33,719 nt of DNA from Rhizophagus sp. LPA8_4_AMF (GCA_021464525.1 JADRCO010000442.1:1-33719), one strand, 5' to 3'. Shown: positions 1-11,650, counted from the stretch's first letter. Numbers and translations: made by a program. Notes: a model not told the origin generated them from the letters alone.

Positions 1-850
1 ACCTTCTGCTTACATTTATAATCCGCTTATACCTATAAGCACCTAAAGAACTGACATTAACAATATGATGTAATTTTAATGTGAATGTGTACAAAACATA
101 AATAAATTAATTTATGGTTCTTTAAATAAAAATTTTAGCGTCAAAATTGATTTCTAAATTTAGTTAACAAAGAAAATTTATTATTTTTTTAACATTATCA
201 TTCAAAATTTCCATTTCTAACTCTTCTATAAGCCCAATTCTTTGTTTAACTGATAATCGCGATAATCATTCTATTATGCCAAATTTATAGTGCTGGCCCG
301 AATTATTGGATAAATTTCCTTTTTAGGATTAATCTACAATTCATTGAATGAGGTTTTTATTAATTTTTTTATGCTCTAGGAAATACATATTTTAAGGAAA
401 TTTTAGATTTTAAAAAAGTACATATACGCAGAATTGAATCAGAATAATGAACTCTGCATTCTAAACGGGGTTAACGTTAATAATTGGTTCGAAGCTGGCC
501 TTATATATTTTATAAATTTAGGAGAATCATTTAATATTTTTTCTCAAATTAGAGACGAAATAACATAAATATAATCTTGAAAAGCATAATAATTTCATTA
601 AAAATAGAATTAATGCGAATTAGAACACTTATTTTTCATAAGATGTCAACAAAGTTCGTGTTTATAAATAAATTAATCATGATTATCAGGAATTTAGACG
701 CCCCCTGAAAATAGCTTGACTACTCTAGGCATTTCTCATAACTATTTAAAACTGAGAATTTTAACATGAAAACAAATGAACTAGTAATATTTTTTCATCA
801 TCCTTTATTTTATAATATTTTGTTATCGCAAAGAAATGATCACTTCTCAC
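1..850. other. AT-rich stretch with no recognisable gene
   Basis: I see no convincing exon, RNA gene or bounded repeat here. Stops are frequent in all frames and the sequence is dominated by A/T runs. The minisatellite begins at its right edge. Confidence 0.5.
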
Positions 851-851
851 A

Positions 852-1341
852 ACAGGTATCTGCTATTATTGACTAAAGCAGGTACCTGCTGTTAATTATG
901 GCAGGTACCCACTTTCATACGGCAGGTACTTGTTGTTAGCTACGGCAGATACTCGCAAATAACTGCAGCAGGTACCCGTTATGAAAAAACAGGTCCCTTA
1001 GTAACTAAATTTTGGTGAGTTTATTTTACATTTGACAAATATGGAAAAAAGAATTTAAGAGACTTGACCAAAATTAGTTAAAAATTTTTCCATAAAGTCA
1101 AAAAAGATTAAGGGACATAGCAGGCACCCGCCATTTACTATAGCAGGTACCCACTATTTAATAATGTTTATTATAGCGGGTACCTGTTGTATACTATGGC
1201 AGGTACCAGCTGTAAGAAGCGGCAGGTTACCCCTGTAATTAGTGAGTTGAACCATCAGTACAGAGGCAACCTGCCGCAAAAAAATAACAGGTACCTACCA
1301 TTTGTAAAGATGTCTACCTGCTTTACAATATAGCGGGCTTT
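852..1341. repeat. Degenerate 23-bp minisatellite built on a GCAGGTACCTGC palindrome
   Basis: About fourteen variants of GCAGGTACC(C/T)(A/G)CT recur, beginning near 852, 878, 901, 922, 945, 968, 989, 1120, 1143, 1176, 1199, 1222, 1289 and 1312, the last inverted. A further inverted core lies near 1266. Most spacings are 21-26 bp and many are exactly 23. The core at 878 is a perfect 12-bp palindrome. The gap at about 1000-1115 holds a different stem: GTCCCTTA near 993 pairs with TAAGGGAC near 1110, and CTAAATTTTGG pairs with CCAAAATTAG. The spacers vary while the core is kept. Confidence 0.8.
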
Positions 1342-1941
1342 TGACCAGGATGGCTTTCCATATGAAATATAACGTATACATCAATGGATTTTATAGATTT
1401 TATACTTTTCTAAACATAATACCGATGGCATAAATAAACATATATAATACTGTATAGTTCCGAAATTAAACAACCTTTTTTATTATAGAGTTGTTTAATT
1501 TTGGATCATATTTTTTTGAGTAAAATCTTTATGAGAATGGAGAAAACTGCGCATTTAAAATGATCTGTATAACGTAACACAATATTGTAATCATGCGCAA
1601 TCTTGGTTTTTTTCCTGTTTTTAAAACTTGCTACATGATATACCATCACAAAGAAAGCAAAGATAAAATAAAGCAGTTAATAAAAAGGTTAGGCCGGTCC
1701 AATTGGTTAATATGTTTAATATAACATATTGGTCAAAATTTAGAGGGGAATGGGAAGATAAATAATCAACACTAAAATTTGAATACTATATAAATTTTAG
1801 TTTATAGATGAAAATATAAATATAAAAAATTATTTCTTTTAATGTTTAATGCAGATTAAAATTACTTTTTTTATTAACGGACAGAACAAATTACTTTATT
1901 TTATTTATATGGTATGATTTACATTAATATTAAAATATTTA
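1342..1941. other. Intergenic AT-rich stretch
   Basis: No gene is recognised. There is a small inverted repeat near 1690-1735 (AATATGTT and AACATATT around a short TAATAT centre). Otherwise the stretch holds A/T-rich filler with stops in all frames. Confidence 0.4.
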
Positions 1942-3981
1942 TTAGCTACGCTTTTGTTTCCTAGTTTGTTTTGGCATTTGACAGAAGAAATCCAAGCCTT
2001 TATCTTGGAAACTTGCACATAAAGAAAGTACTGATTTATAAGTTTCCATTAATAAATTTGGCTTGTCTTGTAAATCATCCATTGATCCACAGTAATAGCA
2101 CCGATCGGGATGAACTTTTCGACATGAATAATAAGTAAATTCCATTGGAGTTTACAGCCAATTTTTTCCTGGATAAATACTTTATTAAACAAATTGTGTT
2201 CTTTTGGAAAAATGGCTCCACACGTATAAGACCAATTTTCTTTAGCACATTGAACCTCAAAGTCTTATTGTTCAGTAAGCTGCTTTTCACTAAACAAGCA
2301 ACGTACTTTTGAACATTCATTACAAGTTATAAATCCACGAACTTTAGTATTAACATATAGTCCTGGTAGTCCTCTTTCTGTACCTTCAGCATTAATTTTT
2401 TTGGATGGCTGATGCTCGTCCATTGTAGGTTTATTATATACCATAGAAAAATCAGCATAATGATCAGAATTATGAACTTGTAGTGTTAGTTTAATATTTT
2501 GAATTGATTGATAATATTTTTGAAATAAATTTAACCATACCTGCTGGTATTGGGTCTGGAAGAAAATTAAGAGATTCAAAAATCTCGGGATTCAGTACAA
2601 ATTTCACATTCAATTTTACCACATTTTTTTATCTATTAAAGAGACATATATTAATAATAATACTACTTGATTAGCAATTGATGTTAATTAAGAAGATTAA
2701 GAAGTAAGAACCAGATTACTTACTTGAAATGAATAAGTTTGGATTTGACAATGTGTTTGAATAAAGTTTTGTAAATCAGAATGTAATGATTGTGTGGTTT
2801 CATCACAACGTAATGTTGAATCAATTGACATAATTGCCTATATTATAAGATCAAAAAATATAATAAATCATTTAGCTTTAAAAGAATTATATTTTTTAAA
2901 ATTACCTCAAAAAATTGAGTAATGTCTTCTTCATCTGCGGTAATTTTCATATAAAGTTTTCATTATCTAATACCAATCTTTCTGTCCGTCTATTTAAAAG
3001 TTGCTGAATGGATTTAATTGAATTTCTAAGCTCACTTTCTAATTGAGAATTATTTCTAGCAGCTACACGAATTTCATCTAATGTATTCTTTCTAGAAATC
3101 AAATCTTCCATTTCGTTACTCATCTGTTCTCTAAGAAGAGCCACACCTTCAGTTGTAATCAAAGGTTTAAAATTGACATTATCCTCTCAGCTGGATTTGT
3201 CCAGCTTTGTGCTGGAGCTGTTCTCATTGCTATTAGCATGTCAAAATTACCACGTATAAACAAACACAAAAGTGATACTTGAACAGATTCATAAGTTGTT
3301 CAATGATCAAGTCCTCCATCAGTGAAAAGGCACATGATAGGCGGAATTTTGGTAGGATTGTAATAATGATCGGAAAGTGCAGCAAAGAATTCAGTAGCAT
3401 GCCAAATTTCGGAACTGGGTTCAAAAACTGTCTTTGTATAGAGTAAACACATTTCCACGATAAAATGATTCTGAAATTGAAGTAGGTATTTTGCATAAAA
3501 GTATTACTGAAGGTGTTAAAGATAGTTTTGCAAATTCATGATCACTTTCTGCTAAAACTGTACTATCAGGTATTAATGATTTCCCAGTTGAAGTGGCAAC
3601 TTCTTCACCTATTGCTACTTTATGTTTATCATCAGCACAGATAAACACTGTATACTTCTGACAAATTCGCGTAAATAACAAAAATATGCAGCACAATAAT
3701 GATTGTCTGGATGATCTTTTCTTAACAAACGTGCTTGAACTTTGTATCTAATATTAAATTTTCTGGTATAATTAATTGCTGAATGCGCTAATGTATTTTT
3801 TGGTGTAAACTGAACACGAATCCACTCATCACTAGGAATATTAATTTCTGAAGAAAGAGGATTCCCAAATCTATTCTGCAATCGGGATACTATTAACTCT
3901 CATAAATCTCTAATTGACAGAACTCTTGGTATATAAAGGGTAAAACCATGATTTGGAGCTTTAGAAAAGAAGATGAAGTCC
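1942..3981 (-). pseudogene. Broken copy of a multicopy Cys-rich protein family with an RNase H-like core
   Basis: Coding blocks follow each other along the minus strand in the order expected for a large multicopy family I recall from Rhizophagus and some basal animals; that resemblance is recalled, not searched. From the 5' side there is FTLYIPRVLSIRDL, a region with ESDHEFAKLSLTPSV, and LFTDGGLDH, whose acidic residues look like an RNase H/DDE-type site. Next come RTAPAQSWTNPAERIMS, a helical block (LLREQMSNEMEDLISRK), and a Cys-rich tail with CGKIECEIC, CNECSKVRC, YTCG and CYYCG. Three exon blocks are supported by splice signals: 2907-3981, 2724-2837 (38 codons, GT-AG on both sides) and 1942-2632. 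The acceptor at 3981 shows that more 5' exons once existed. About six in-frame stops and frame changes interrupt the blocks, so it is a relic. The function is unknown; a transposition-related origin is possible but unproven. Confidence 0.7.
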
Positions 3982-4640
3982 CTACAAAAACAAAAAAAAA
4001 GTTAAAACCTTTTTTTTTAACTAAGTTTCAGAAAATTTTGATTCCTTGCCTGGGAAATTTGTATCCAAGCTGAAGGCGAAGTCCTACAAATTGAAAAAAA
4101 AGTTTAATAAAATACGTCAATATAACATTTTTTTCAATAAAATTTTTGAATGAAAACTTATCTATGGATCCTAGTTAGTAGCTGTTTCGTTAAAATACTT
4201 TACTAGCGTCCAATCTCCAGAGACCCAAAAGAGCTACTAAAAAAAAGAAAAGAAACAAACTGTTAGTACTGTTCATTAACATAAGTAATTATAGAAAAAA
4301 CATGAAAATAGCCCACCGGATTTTCACACGTCCAAAGACCTTCCTGCCGTTTAAGAGATTTCTGATTCCATGTCAAATTTCCATGTGTTCAAGGCCCGTC
4401 CATCTAAAAAAAGAGAAAGTTGAAACGTTAGTAAAATGTTTCGTTAAGTGAATAATAAAAAAAATCCACCTTTTAATTAAGTTCCACATGTCCAAATATC
4501 CCAAAGAACCCAGCCATCTACAAAAGAAAAAAAAAGAACGTTTCGTAAAGTTCATTGAAATAAAAATAAAAAAAAAAAATTTGAGTACTTACCAAAATTT
4601 TGCGTCTAAGGAGACTGAAAGAACCATCTAAAAATTTTCG
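3982..4640 (-). repeat. Run of degenerate intron-plus-miniexon units
   Basis: Read on the minus strand, T-rich acceptors ending TAG recur about every 100-165 bp, near 4629, 4519, 4405, 4236, 4083 and 3983. Each is followed by a short exon-like piece of about 35-60 bases. Three pieces begin with the same ATGG, and two contain CTTTGG or GGTTCTTT. The intron-like parts share TTAACGAAACATTTT and TTTCTTTTTTTAG words. Donor-like GTAAGTAC (4591) and GGTGG/GGTGGG follow some pieces. The units look duplicated from one another. They sit directly 5' of the broken Cys-rich family member and may be the remains of its 5' exons. Confidence 0.55.
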
Positions 4641-4665
4641 TTAAGGATTTTTTTTAACAGAAAGT

Positions 4666-4792
4666 ATGAGAGAGGTGGAAAGTGGAAAAAAAGATGAAAG
4701 GGACGGAAGGGAAGGGGAAGGATAAAGAAAGGGAAGAGGACAAAGAAAGGACGAAAGGAAGAGGAAGAAAAAATGAAGAGTTTAAAAAAGTT
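4666..4792. repeat. Polypurine tract
   Basis: About 125 bases are almost wholly A and G on the plus strand (GAAAGGGAAGAGGAC-like words repeated), with only scattered pyrimidines. It begins just upstream of the mini-exon array and could form triplex or other non-B DNA. No coding reading is convincing. Confidence 0.75.
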
Positions 4793-4899
4793 AAAAAAAA
4801 AGTATAAACTTTAAAATATTCCAAGTCGAATATAAGCCTAATTGCTGATCATTGCGAATATCAGATTGTATGACTTAATGTAGCTGCCATTGATCAGTG

Positions 4900-5138
4900 T
4901 TGCTTCAAAATCAATTTTAATTTTCAGAGCATAACCGGAGTATTTTCAGCTTAAATATAAAATCGGATTGTTTTCAATTTATTCGGAGTATTTCTTAGAA
5001 ATTTTCGGTCATGATAAATTCCTAAATTTTAATAAAAACGTTATTCACAATGTAATCGGAATATTTTCCATAATATTTGGGACATTTCAAAATATCTGGA
5101 AAAAATCGGAGTGTGTTAAGTAAAAATTTTTTATAGGG
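4900..5138. mobile_element. Probable small non-autonomous element, right end TTTTTTATAGGG
   Basis: The right end (TTTTTTATAGGG, ending at 5138) matches the ends of the other CCCTATAAAAA-type elements in this window. Inside, words like TCGGAGTATTTTC and ATCGGATTGTTTTC recur about five times. A piece near 5097-5110, read on the minus strand, matches CCGATTTTTTCCAG and is close to the inside of the 50-bp element at 15074. I cannot find a matching left end, so the start is approximate and the copy may be truncated. Confidence 0.45.
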
Positions 5139-5989
5139 TTTAGGTTTGAATTAAAGGTCAGTGCTGTGACATAATCGAAATAAATATATATAATATAATA
5201 ATTTCATTTTAAATTTATAAGCGATTATTAACACTTTATTCAAAAATTTTAACTTCCTGAAGGCATCGTTATAAATTATAATTAAATGTCTAAAAATACA
5301 ATCATAATTAATTATAAATATAAGTGATAATTAATCCCGAATTATTTAAAGCGTTAAATTAGAATATCTTAATTTGTAATCTAAAAAAAAAAATTCATTT
5401 CTTTTAAATTTTCATATATTTATTAAACGAATTTTATTTTACCCTAATTTATTAAATTTTTAGCAAGGTCTTTTTCTGTAGTACACGCTTTTTATTTTAA
5501 CTATAGTATTTTAATATAATTATAATCATGTAAATCTACAGAATATTTTGACTATAATATTTTGAAAAAAATACAATTTTGTAAACATATGGATACTGCG
5601 TAATATGCGTACTGTACATTTAATAAATTCTAAGAGTGTAGAATTCATAAATCGCAATTAATGTTATTATAGTAAGAAATTGTCACAAAGTTAATGAATT
5701 TCTAATTTAAATTGTTATTACAATTAAACTATATATACTTTATTCGACTAATTAAAAAATTCATTTTAATGAAATAGATGTATGAACCAAGCATATAATA
5801 TAAACCAATCAAAGTAAAAAATACATGTGAAAATAAAAAAAAGAATAAGAAATAGCAAACACTTCTTCTATTCTTAGTAAGTGTATATTTATCCCCACAC
5901 ACATGATACTTTATAGACTCCTCCGCACAACAATACCTTAGATTATGACAAAAATAACTCCTTCCATGTGAGGCCTTAGGTAGAAACTG
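5139..5989. other. Intergenic AT-rich stretch
   Basis: I see no gene or bounded repeat. The open frame on the minus strand at 5729-5998 has low-complexity F/Y-rich content and reads into the next GC-richer block. I do not treat it as a gene. Confidence 0.4.
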
Positions 5990-6310
5990 GCCCTCCATTC
6001 TGTATCATCTATAGTCTGCTCATATGTAGGTGGTGGTACATCTGGTATACCCTGTGCTACCATCTAAGGGCTTACCTATAACTAAAAAACAATGCATTCA
6101 TAAGTGTCTGCAGTCACTAGTATACATATGTCATCATTGACAGTCCAAATCTATACAACTGGTACCTTACAATGATTCCTGACCATAACAGTCCACCATC
6201 CAGAAGACTTTAGCTGTAGCTTTGGATGCACCAAAAAAACTGATCTCCACATGAGGTGTGAACCTACAATACGCACCTACTCATACGTCCATTCTGGCGA
6301 ATATATTTAT
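5990..6310. other. GC-richer degraded block of unknown origin
   Basis: The base composition rises clearly above its AT-rich surroundings, and TG/CA dinucleotides are plentiful, as in old methylated repeats. Short minus-strand readings such as VPPPTYEQTIDDTEWRASFY occur but break quickly. I recognise no family and see no terminal repeats. It is most likely a decayed repeat. Confidence 0.35.
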
Positions 6311-7480
6311 ACGCACCACTTAATAATGTGTTCCTAATCCTTTGTACTATATTATTTTTTAATCATTTTTAATGATAATTACTCGAACTGAAATGTGTAT
6401 TATAAAGTCACATTTGTCACATTGATCAATTATGCATACGTCGCGTAATAATTTTATACGCGTTCCTATAATAAAAATGTTATAACATTTCCATTTATTT
6501 TATTGAATATTTAATTAATAGTGAAAATAATTATTATTATTTACTTTTTAAAAAAAAAAGAAAAAGATTCTTAATTAAACATATACAAATTATTTAAATT
6601 TAAATAGAAAGAAAAGATTTAAAGTTATTATCGCTTCTATTGAACAAGTTAATTATAAACAAAGATTTCTTCATTAAAAATCAATAACAATTCTCATGAA
6701 ATGATCCAATTATAATATCTTCAATGATATTATACGAGAGATTTTTTTGGAACCGATCTTATTTAACTCTTTTAAGTTCCCATTGAATTTTATTTCACTT
6801 TAGAACACCTCGTTTTTTAATAAATATTTTTATGTGTTCAATAAATAGACTTTTCATACATTGTATACTCGAAACTCAAGGTAGTATATTTACTGCTATA
6901 ACATTGAGATCACATGATCACACTTTCTTTTGGCTGTTGAATAACGCTCACTGTTGGTACTAATAAAAATGCCTTTGTCATATTTAAAGTTATATTTATT
7001 TGTAAAAAACGTTTTTAATGTGCTTAATGTACTAATAATTATGTTTTGATGTATTTTTCAACTATAGACGGTAAAACTAGTCAAGATAGTATTACTAGTA
7101 GTTTCATAGGTTGTTTATTTACTTGCTAGTAATTTGTTAACATGCAATATTTACGTATTTTTGTATAGAAACTTTTTTAATCAATCGATACATTTTATTA
7201 AATAACATGTAGAATTGTTATTATTTAAATAAAAATTATAAGAGAAACTAATATAACGACAACTATTATATTACTTAGTCAGATGACCAATCGGAGACTC
7301 GGAGTATATCTCGATATTAAACTTAAAATTCCAGAATTTAAGGTTAATCGTTGATCAAGAATAATTAGAGATTATAAATTAATAATATTTTTATATAATA
7401 AAAGTAATCCTTAAAACATGTGACAAAAGAAATATAATGAAGAATGGGTTGAAAGTAATAACATAAATATAAAATATAAG
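6311..7480. other. Gene-free AT-rich stretch
   Basis: No exon with supporting splice signals was found. Isolated features are GATCACATGATC near 6910 and AGTCAGATGACC at 7277, a motif that recurs near two of the Myb-like genes. Confidence 0.4.
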
Positions 7481-7759
7481 GCCGTTTCAACTTGATTGTT
7501 TGTTTAACGTCCAGGTTTTCTGAAAGTTTGAGGGGGGGAGGGAGGTTTTCATTAAGAAAACTAAATTAAATAAACAAATAAACATAATTAAACTTTGGAA
7601 ATTTTGGGAAACTTCGAGAAAAATTCATAAAACTATAATTTAAATTTAGAAGGGGCATTTAAACATATATGTTGTTATATGTTTATTAAAATTTAGATTT
7701 TTTTTAAAAAAAATAGAGGAGGGTGGGGTACGTTAAACAAACAATCATGTCGGAACGGC
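7481..7759. mobile_element. MITE-like element with GCCGTTTC ends
   Basis: The left end GCCGTTTCAACTTGATTG and the reverse complement of the right end, GCCGTTCCGACATGATTG, match. Both continue into TTTGTTTAACG, giving terminal inverted repeats of about 30 bp. G-rich blocks (GAGGGGGGGAGGG and GGAGGGTGGGG) lie inside. It is about 280 bp with no coding capacity. No clear target-site duplication could be settled, so the superfamily is open. Confidence 0.7.
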
Positions 7760-8034
7760 TTAATAAAGAATCGGTTTACATGCAAGTTAAAATTTGTTTA
7801 GTCAATTAGGAATATGCAAGGATTTTAATGACCGATATTTTTATGAGATATCCAATATTGAAATCAGTATTACCAGCATTGATTCCTATTAGTCACCGCA
7901 GTATTCCTAATGACTGAACTATATAACTCAGTTATTGGGATGGGGATATCGATCTTCGATATCTCTATTCCCATCCAATAACTAATTAAAAAGGATAGTA
8001 ATTATATTAATAATTTTAAAAGAATGAATGCAAT

Positions 8035-8705
8035 TCAATAATTCAAAAGATAAGGGATTGCAGGTTTGTTGGAAGGTCCTTCTCGAGCGGGTCCTCTTAA
8101 CCGTCTTTGTCGAGAGTACCAATAATTCTTAAGTACATTTTCCGTTCGAGTTATACAAAACTTGATCTTCAAATCGTGACGTAAACGAACCCAGGAAATC
8201 CTATCGTTTTTTTGTTCCATCCTACTTATTGAAATCCATTGAATAATAAATTGTTTTTCGTGTTCGCTTAAAGGTTCATGACAGACTATTTAATATACAG
8301 AAGAAGTTATTAAAGTAGAGTTTAATAAATTAAAATTTAGATAATTTAGACATTAACAGATATTGTAAAATACTTACGATCTGGATCAAGCTTTTCTCTC
8401 CAACTGAAAAAATTGATTGATTAAAAAATAATTAAATCCGTTTTTTTTTTAAAAAAAAAAAAAAAAAAAAATTTTATTGCCATACCGATTGCGTATTTGC
8501 TTTGGATTGTATTGAGGAAGCAATTTACTTATTCTCGCAAAGTTTCTGGGCAGATGTTTCCCTTCCGACATACCTTGTATAATTATTGAATCGACCTAAA
8601 AAGGAACAATATTTTTCATTAATTAATTAAACAAAATAAACAAAATATTCATTCATTTATTTTTATTTTTTTTTAACATACGGTTGTATTAAACTTTTTT
8701 TTCAT
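8035..8705 (-). CDS. Two-repeat Myb/SANT-like protein (copy C)
   Basis: Four exons assemble cleanly: 8682-8705, 8486-8595, 8378-8403 and 8035-8285, all with GT-AG introns of 86, 82 and 92 bp. They total 411 nt and 136 aa. Repeat 1 spans about residues 9-52 and ends PKQIRNRWREKLDPD, the usual end of a Myb helix 3. Repeat 2 spans about 58-114 with W70, W85 and W109 and the signature ENVLKNYWYSRQR. The tail is short and basic. Myb repeats normally bind DNA, so a transcription factor is inferred. Intron phases 0, 2 and 1 are the same as in copy B. Intron 2 contains a long T-then-A homopolymer run at about 8441-8471. Relative to copies A and B, the linker inside repeat 2 is longer and the SEN motif is TEN. 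Confidence 0.8.
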
Positions 8706-10095
8706 TTTTTATTTTGTTTCTTGAAATGTCTTCTTCAGTTTGTGGCAATTAAATGAGTGAATCAGAAGAGCAATCAATGCTATTTTATTGAATGTTAAAG
8801 TAGAACTCTGTCCACCCCCTTTTTATAATAATTTGACACATATACCTCTTTTATTAGTAATTCTTTAACCTACCTTTAATGTGTAAATAATGTATTGTCT
8901 AGGAATAGGGAATCATTCTTTCTATCTTGCGTGTAATTAAATTTGTGTGACATTTGTGATCCAACCACTTAGGATGAAAAATTATTTCTATATCAAAAAT
9001 TGAAGTTTCCAAATTTGACAAATTTTCATTCTTTTTTATTTGGTAATTATAATTGGTCGCACACATTATATTTCGTTGAGTTTAATTAGCATTTGAATGG
9101 TTGTGCTTCGGTGTTTATATTCTAATTTCTACATTGGTCATCATAAAACATTATCGTTTTCCCTTGGTTTATTAAATATAATTGTTATTTCACTTTCTCA
9201 GCTAACGCCCCTTTTAAATTTCTATATAAATTACATATATCATTTTAAATTTATTAGTTTGTTTCTTGTATCATTGAAATAAATTTAGTTGTTACCGTTT
9301 ATGGTAGTTCATAATTTACCAAGAATTGGCAAATTGTTACATCATTCATTGAATAATTAATAAAAGATATTTTAGCAATTTCGTATATAAGTTCATTCAT
9401 TGCATAGCTCCATAAATGGTAACAATAATTAAATGTACTGTGCCAAATAAAAATTTAATTTTACCCCTTTAAAGCATATGTTCAATAAAAAAACGTAATC
9501 TAAAAATTTTTCATCCAGTAAAAATATGTATACCAGCAGTGGCGTTATTCAATTCTGAAACACTATAATAAATTATGATTCTAAAACATCAAAGCGTAAT
9601 GTTATAAATATAGTCAGTATTTGTGTTTTTAAAAATATTTCAGGGTCCTCTTTGTTTTATTGCCTTATGCAATTGATCATTTGTTATTAAAATAATTACT
9701 ATGACATATTTAAATATGTTTAGGTAATTTTTGTATTTTTGATTTAATAAAAAAAAGATTATCTTTATTTGTTACACACAGTAGTTTTGAAAGCAAAAAG
9801 GAATTTCAAATAGGAGTAACAAAAGTACATTATGGGTAAATCATTCTGCAATCACGTGTAATAATTAATGATTGACGGAAAAACAAAATCCGAAATTGTT
9901 CGTTGTATCGTATGATTAAAAATGTGTTTATTAATATAATACACAAAAGAAACCATGTAAATTACTAAAATAGGTAACTATAACTTATTATACTTAATTA
10001 TATGATTAGTAGAACTAATAATAGAATGTTAGTTGTAATATTTACAGTACGCATAATTTTTTATTGTAACTTAATGAATTATTCTTAATCCTTAA
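8706..10095. other. Intergenic spacer between Myb-like copies C and B
   Basis: About 1.4 kb of AT-rich DNA. I found no exon with splice support on either strand. The open frame at 9097-9282 is F/L/I-rich filler. An E-box-like CACGTG lies at about 9854. The spacer presumably holds the promoter of copy C, whose start is at 8705. Confidence 0.4.
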
Positions 10096-10826
10096 TTAGA
10101 AAAAATCAAATATATTAGTTATTAAGTGATTTTCAAAAGGTGATTGGAAATATATAATATCATTTTTATAATCATCAACTGTAAATTTACAGTCAACATC
10201 TTGTTGCATTTCTTGCTCTATTCGAGTTTCTAGTTTAAGACTTCTTTGTTTAAGGTACCAAAAATTCTTGATTTTATTTTCTGAGCGCAGTTTACCGAAA
10301 CGATCTTTCATTGCGGATATTAAATCTTTCCAATGTATCGTAGTAGTTGGCGTTGTTTGGTTTGCTTTAACCCATTGGATGATAAATGATTTTTCTGATT
10401 CATCAAGAGGTTCGTGACAAACTAATGATAAAAGAGTTAATTTGATTTGTTTTTATTTTGTTTCTTGCAATATTTACTTACGGTTTGGATCGAGATGATT
10501 TTTCCAACTAAATAATAATAAATAACACAGTATTTATTTTTATTTATTTTAATGATTCCCGACGCTTTTATGTTGTGAATAATATAAAATCAAAGTATAT
10601 TAGCTTACCGTTGACGAATTTGTTTCGCATTATATTGTGGAATATGTTTACTAATCATTTTAAAATTGTTAGGATGATTTTCCCACTCTTTCTTAAGCAT
10701 CATTATTTTATTGTCGACCTACAATGAAAATAACAGTTTTATAAATTTGATCCTTTATTTTGAAAAAAACTTCCTATTTTTTTAACGTACATTTTTATTA
10801 AAAAGAGGTCCTTTAACTTTCCCCAT
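10096..10826 (-). CDS. Two-repeat Myb/SANT-like protein (copy B)
   Basis: The exons are 10791-10826, 10609-10718, 10482-10507 and 10096-10421, with introns of 72, 101 and 60 bp. They total 498 nt and 165 aa. Exons 2 and 3 are exactly 110 and 26 nt, as in copy C, and the intron phases (0, 2, 1) are identical. Repeat 1 is at about residues 13-56, ending AKQIRQRWKNHLDPN, the clearest Myb match of the three. Repeat 2 is at about 62-118 with W74, W88 and W112 and RSENKIKNFWYLKQRS. The tail is acidic and D/F-rich (VDDYKND, ending FDFF), unlike copy A. The starting ATG gives MGKVKGPLFNKN and is the only one compatible with the first donor. A DNA-binding regulator is inferred from the fold. Confidence 0.82.
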
Positions 10827-11650
10827 ATTCGTAATAAATTTTTATTTTTTTATAAAAAAAAAAAAAGATCGAGAGAAAATAAATTATATTAAAGCAAAAT
10901 GTTGTTAGTGCTCTTATAATTTTGAGCGAGCTTAAGTATTTATAATTAAACTGTTAAATGCTTATGGATACTATAAATGCATATAAAGATTTTACCGTAA
11001 ATGCAAATAAAGATTTATTAGTAACTTAATCAAAGGTAAAATAAAGTCTATTTTAAAACTTTTATCCTTTAATTCCTTTTAAATTTGCTACGGAATATTC
11101 TAGTCTAGCCAGACCCGTTGTGTTAAATCGTAGTCAGATTGATCATCTGAAAAATAAATTCCAAATAGGGTTAAAAAATAATGGCACAAAAAATAGACTC
11201 ATTTAGAGTATTTTAAGAAACAATGAAACAATGAAAATATTTACTTATAAGTTAGTAAAAGATTTTGCTTTCAGTGGGTGATAAAGATATAAATAGGTAA
11301 TAAATATGTAATCGCAATATTTTTGGACGCTATATTTGGGATACTATTTCGATTTTAACAAAACAACTGCCAAAATTAAATCAGTGGTTCTTAAATTTGA
11401 ACAAGAATACATCATAAATTCTTAACCCTTTTTTTTTCCATTTTAAAAATTTTTTTCCCCTCAAAAACAATAAGCAACAAAATTTAAATAACATTTTATT
11501 TTTAATTTCTATTAGAATTCATGTGAAATTTCATGATTACAACTCAAATACCGATATTGTTATTTTAATATTCCGGAAGGAGTCAAATCATTTATTTTAT
11601 TGTCAAGTGAATGATTAAATAGTACATAAAATATATTAATTTTTAACAGT
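10827..11650. other. Upstream region of Myb-like copy B, no further gene seen
   Basis: This is AT-rich spacer with stops in all frames. It contains AGTCAGATTGATCATCTG at about 11132-11149, related to AGTCAGATGATC upstream of copy A. I recognise no repeat boundaries. Confidence 0.4.

Noticed and set aside
480-500. GGTTCGAAGC resembling a tRNA B box
   Set aside because: No A box, acceptor stem or cloverleaf can be built around it.
4373-4555. Open frame of 60 aa on the minus strand
   Set aside because: It reads straight through two intron-like T-rich tracts of the mini-exon array, so it is not one protein.
5729-5998. Open frame of 89 aa on the minus strand
   Set aside because: Half of it is phenylalanine-rich filler and it only exists because it runs out of a GC-richer decayed block.
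8441-8471. Long T-then-A homopolymer run
   Set aside because: It lies within an intron of Myb-like copy C and is most likely slippage; similar runs occur at 28819 and 32320.
9097-9282. Open frame of 61 aa on the plus strand
   Set aside because: F, L, I and Y-rich composition typical of AT-rich filler, with no start context, splice signals or recognised motif.
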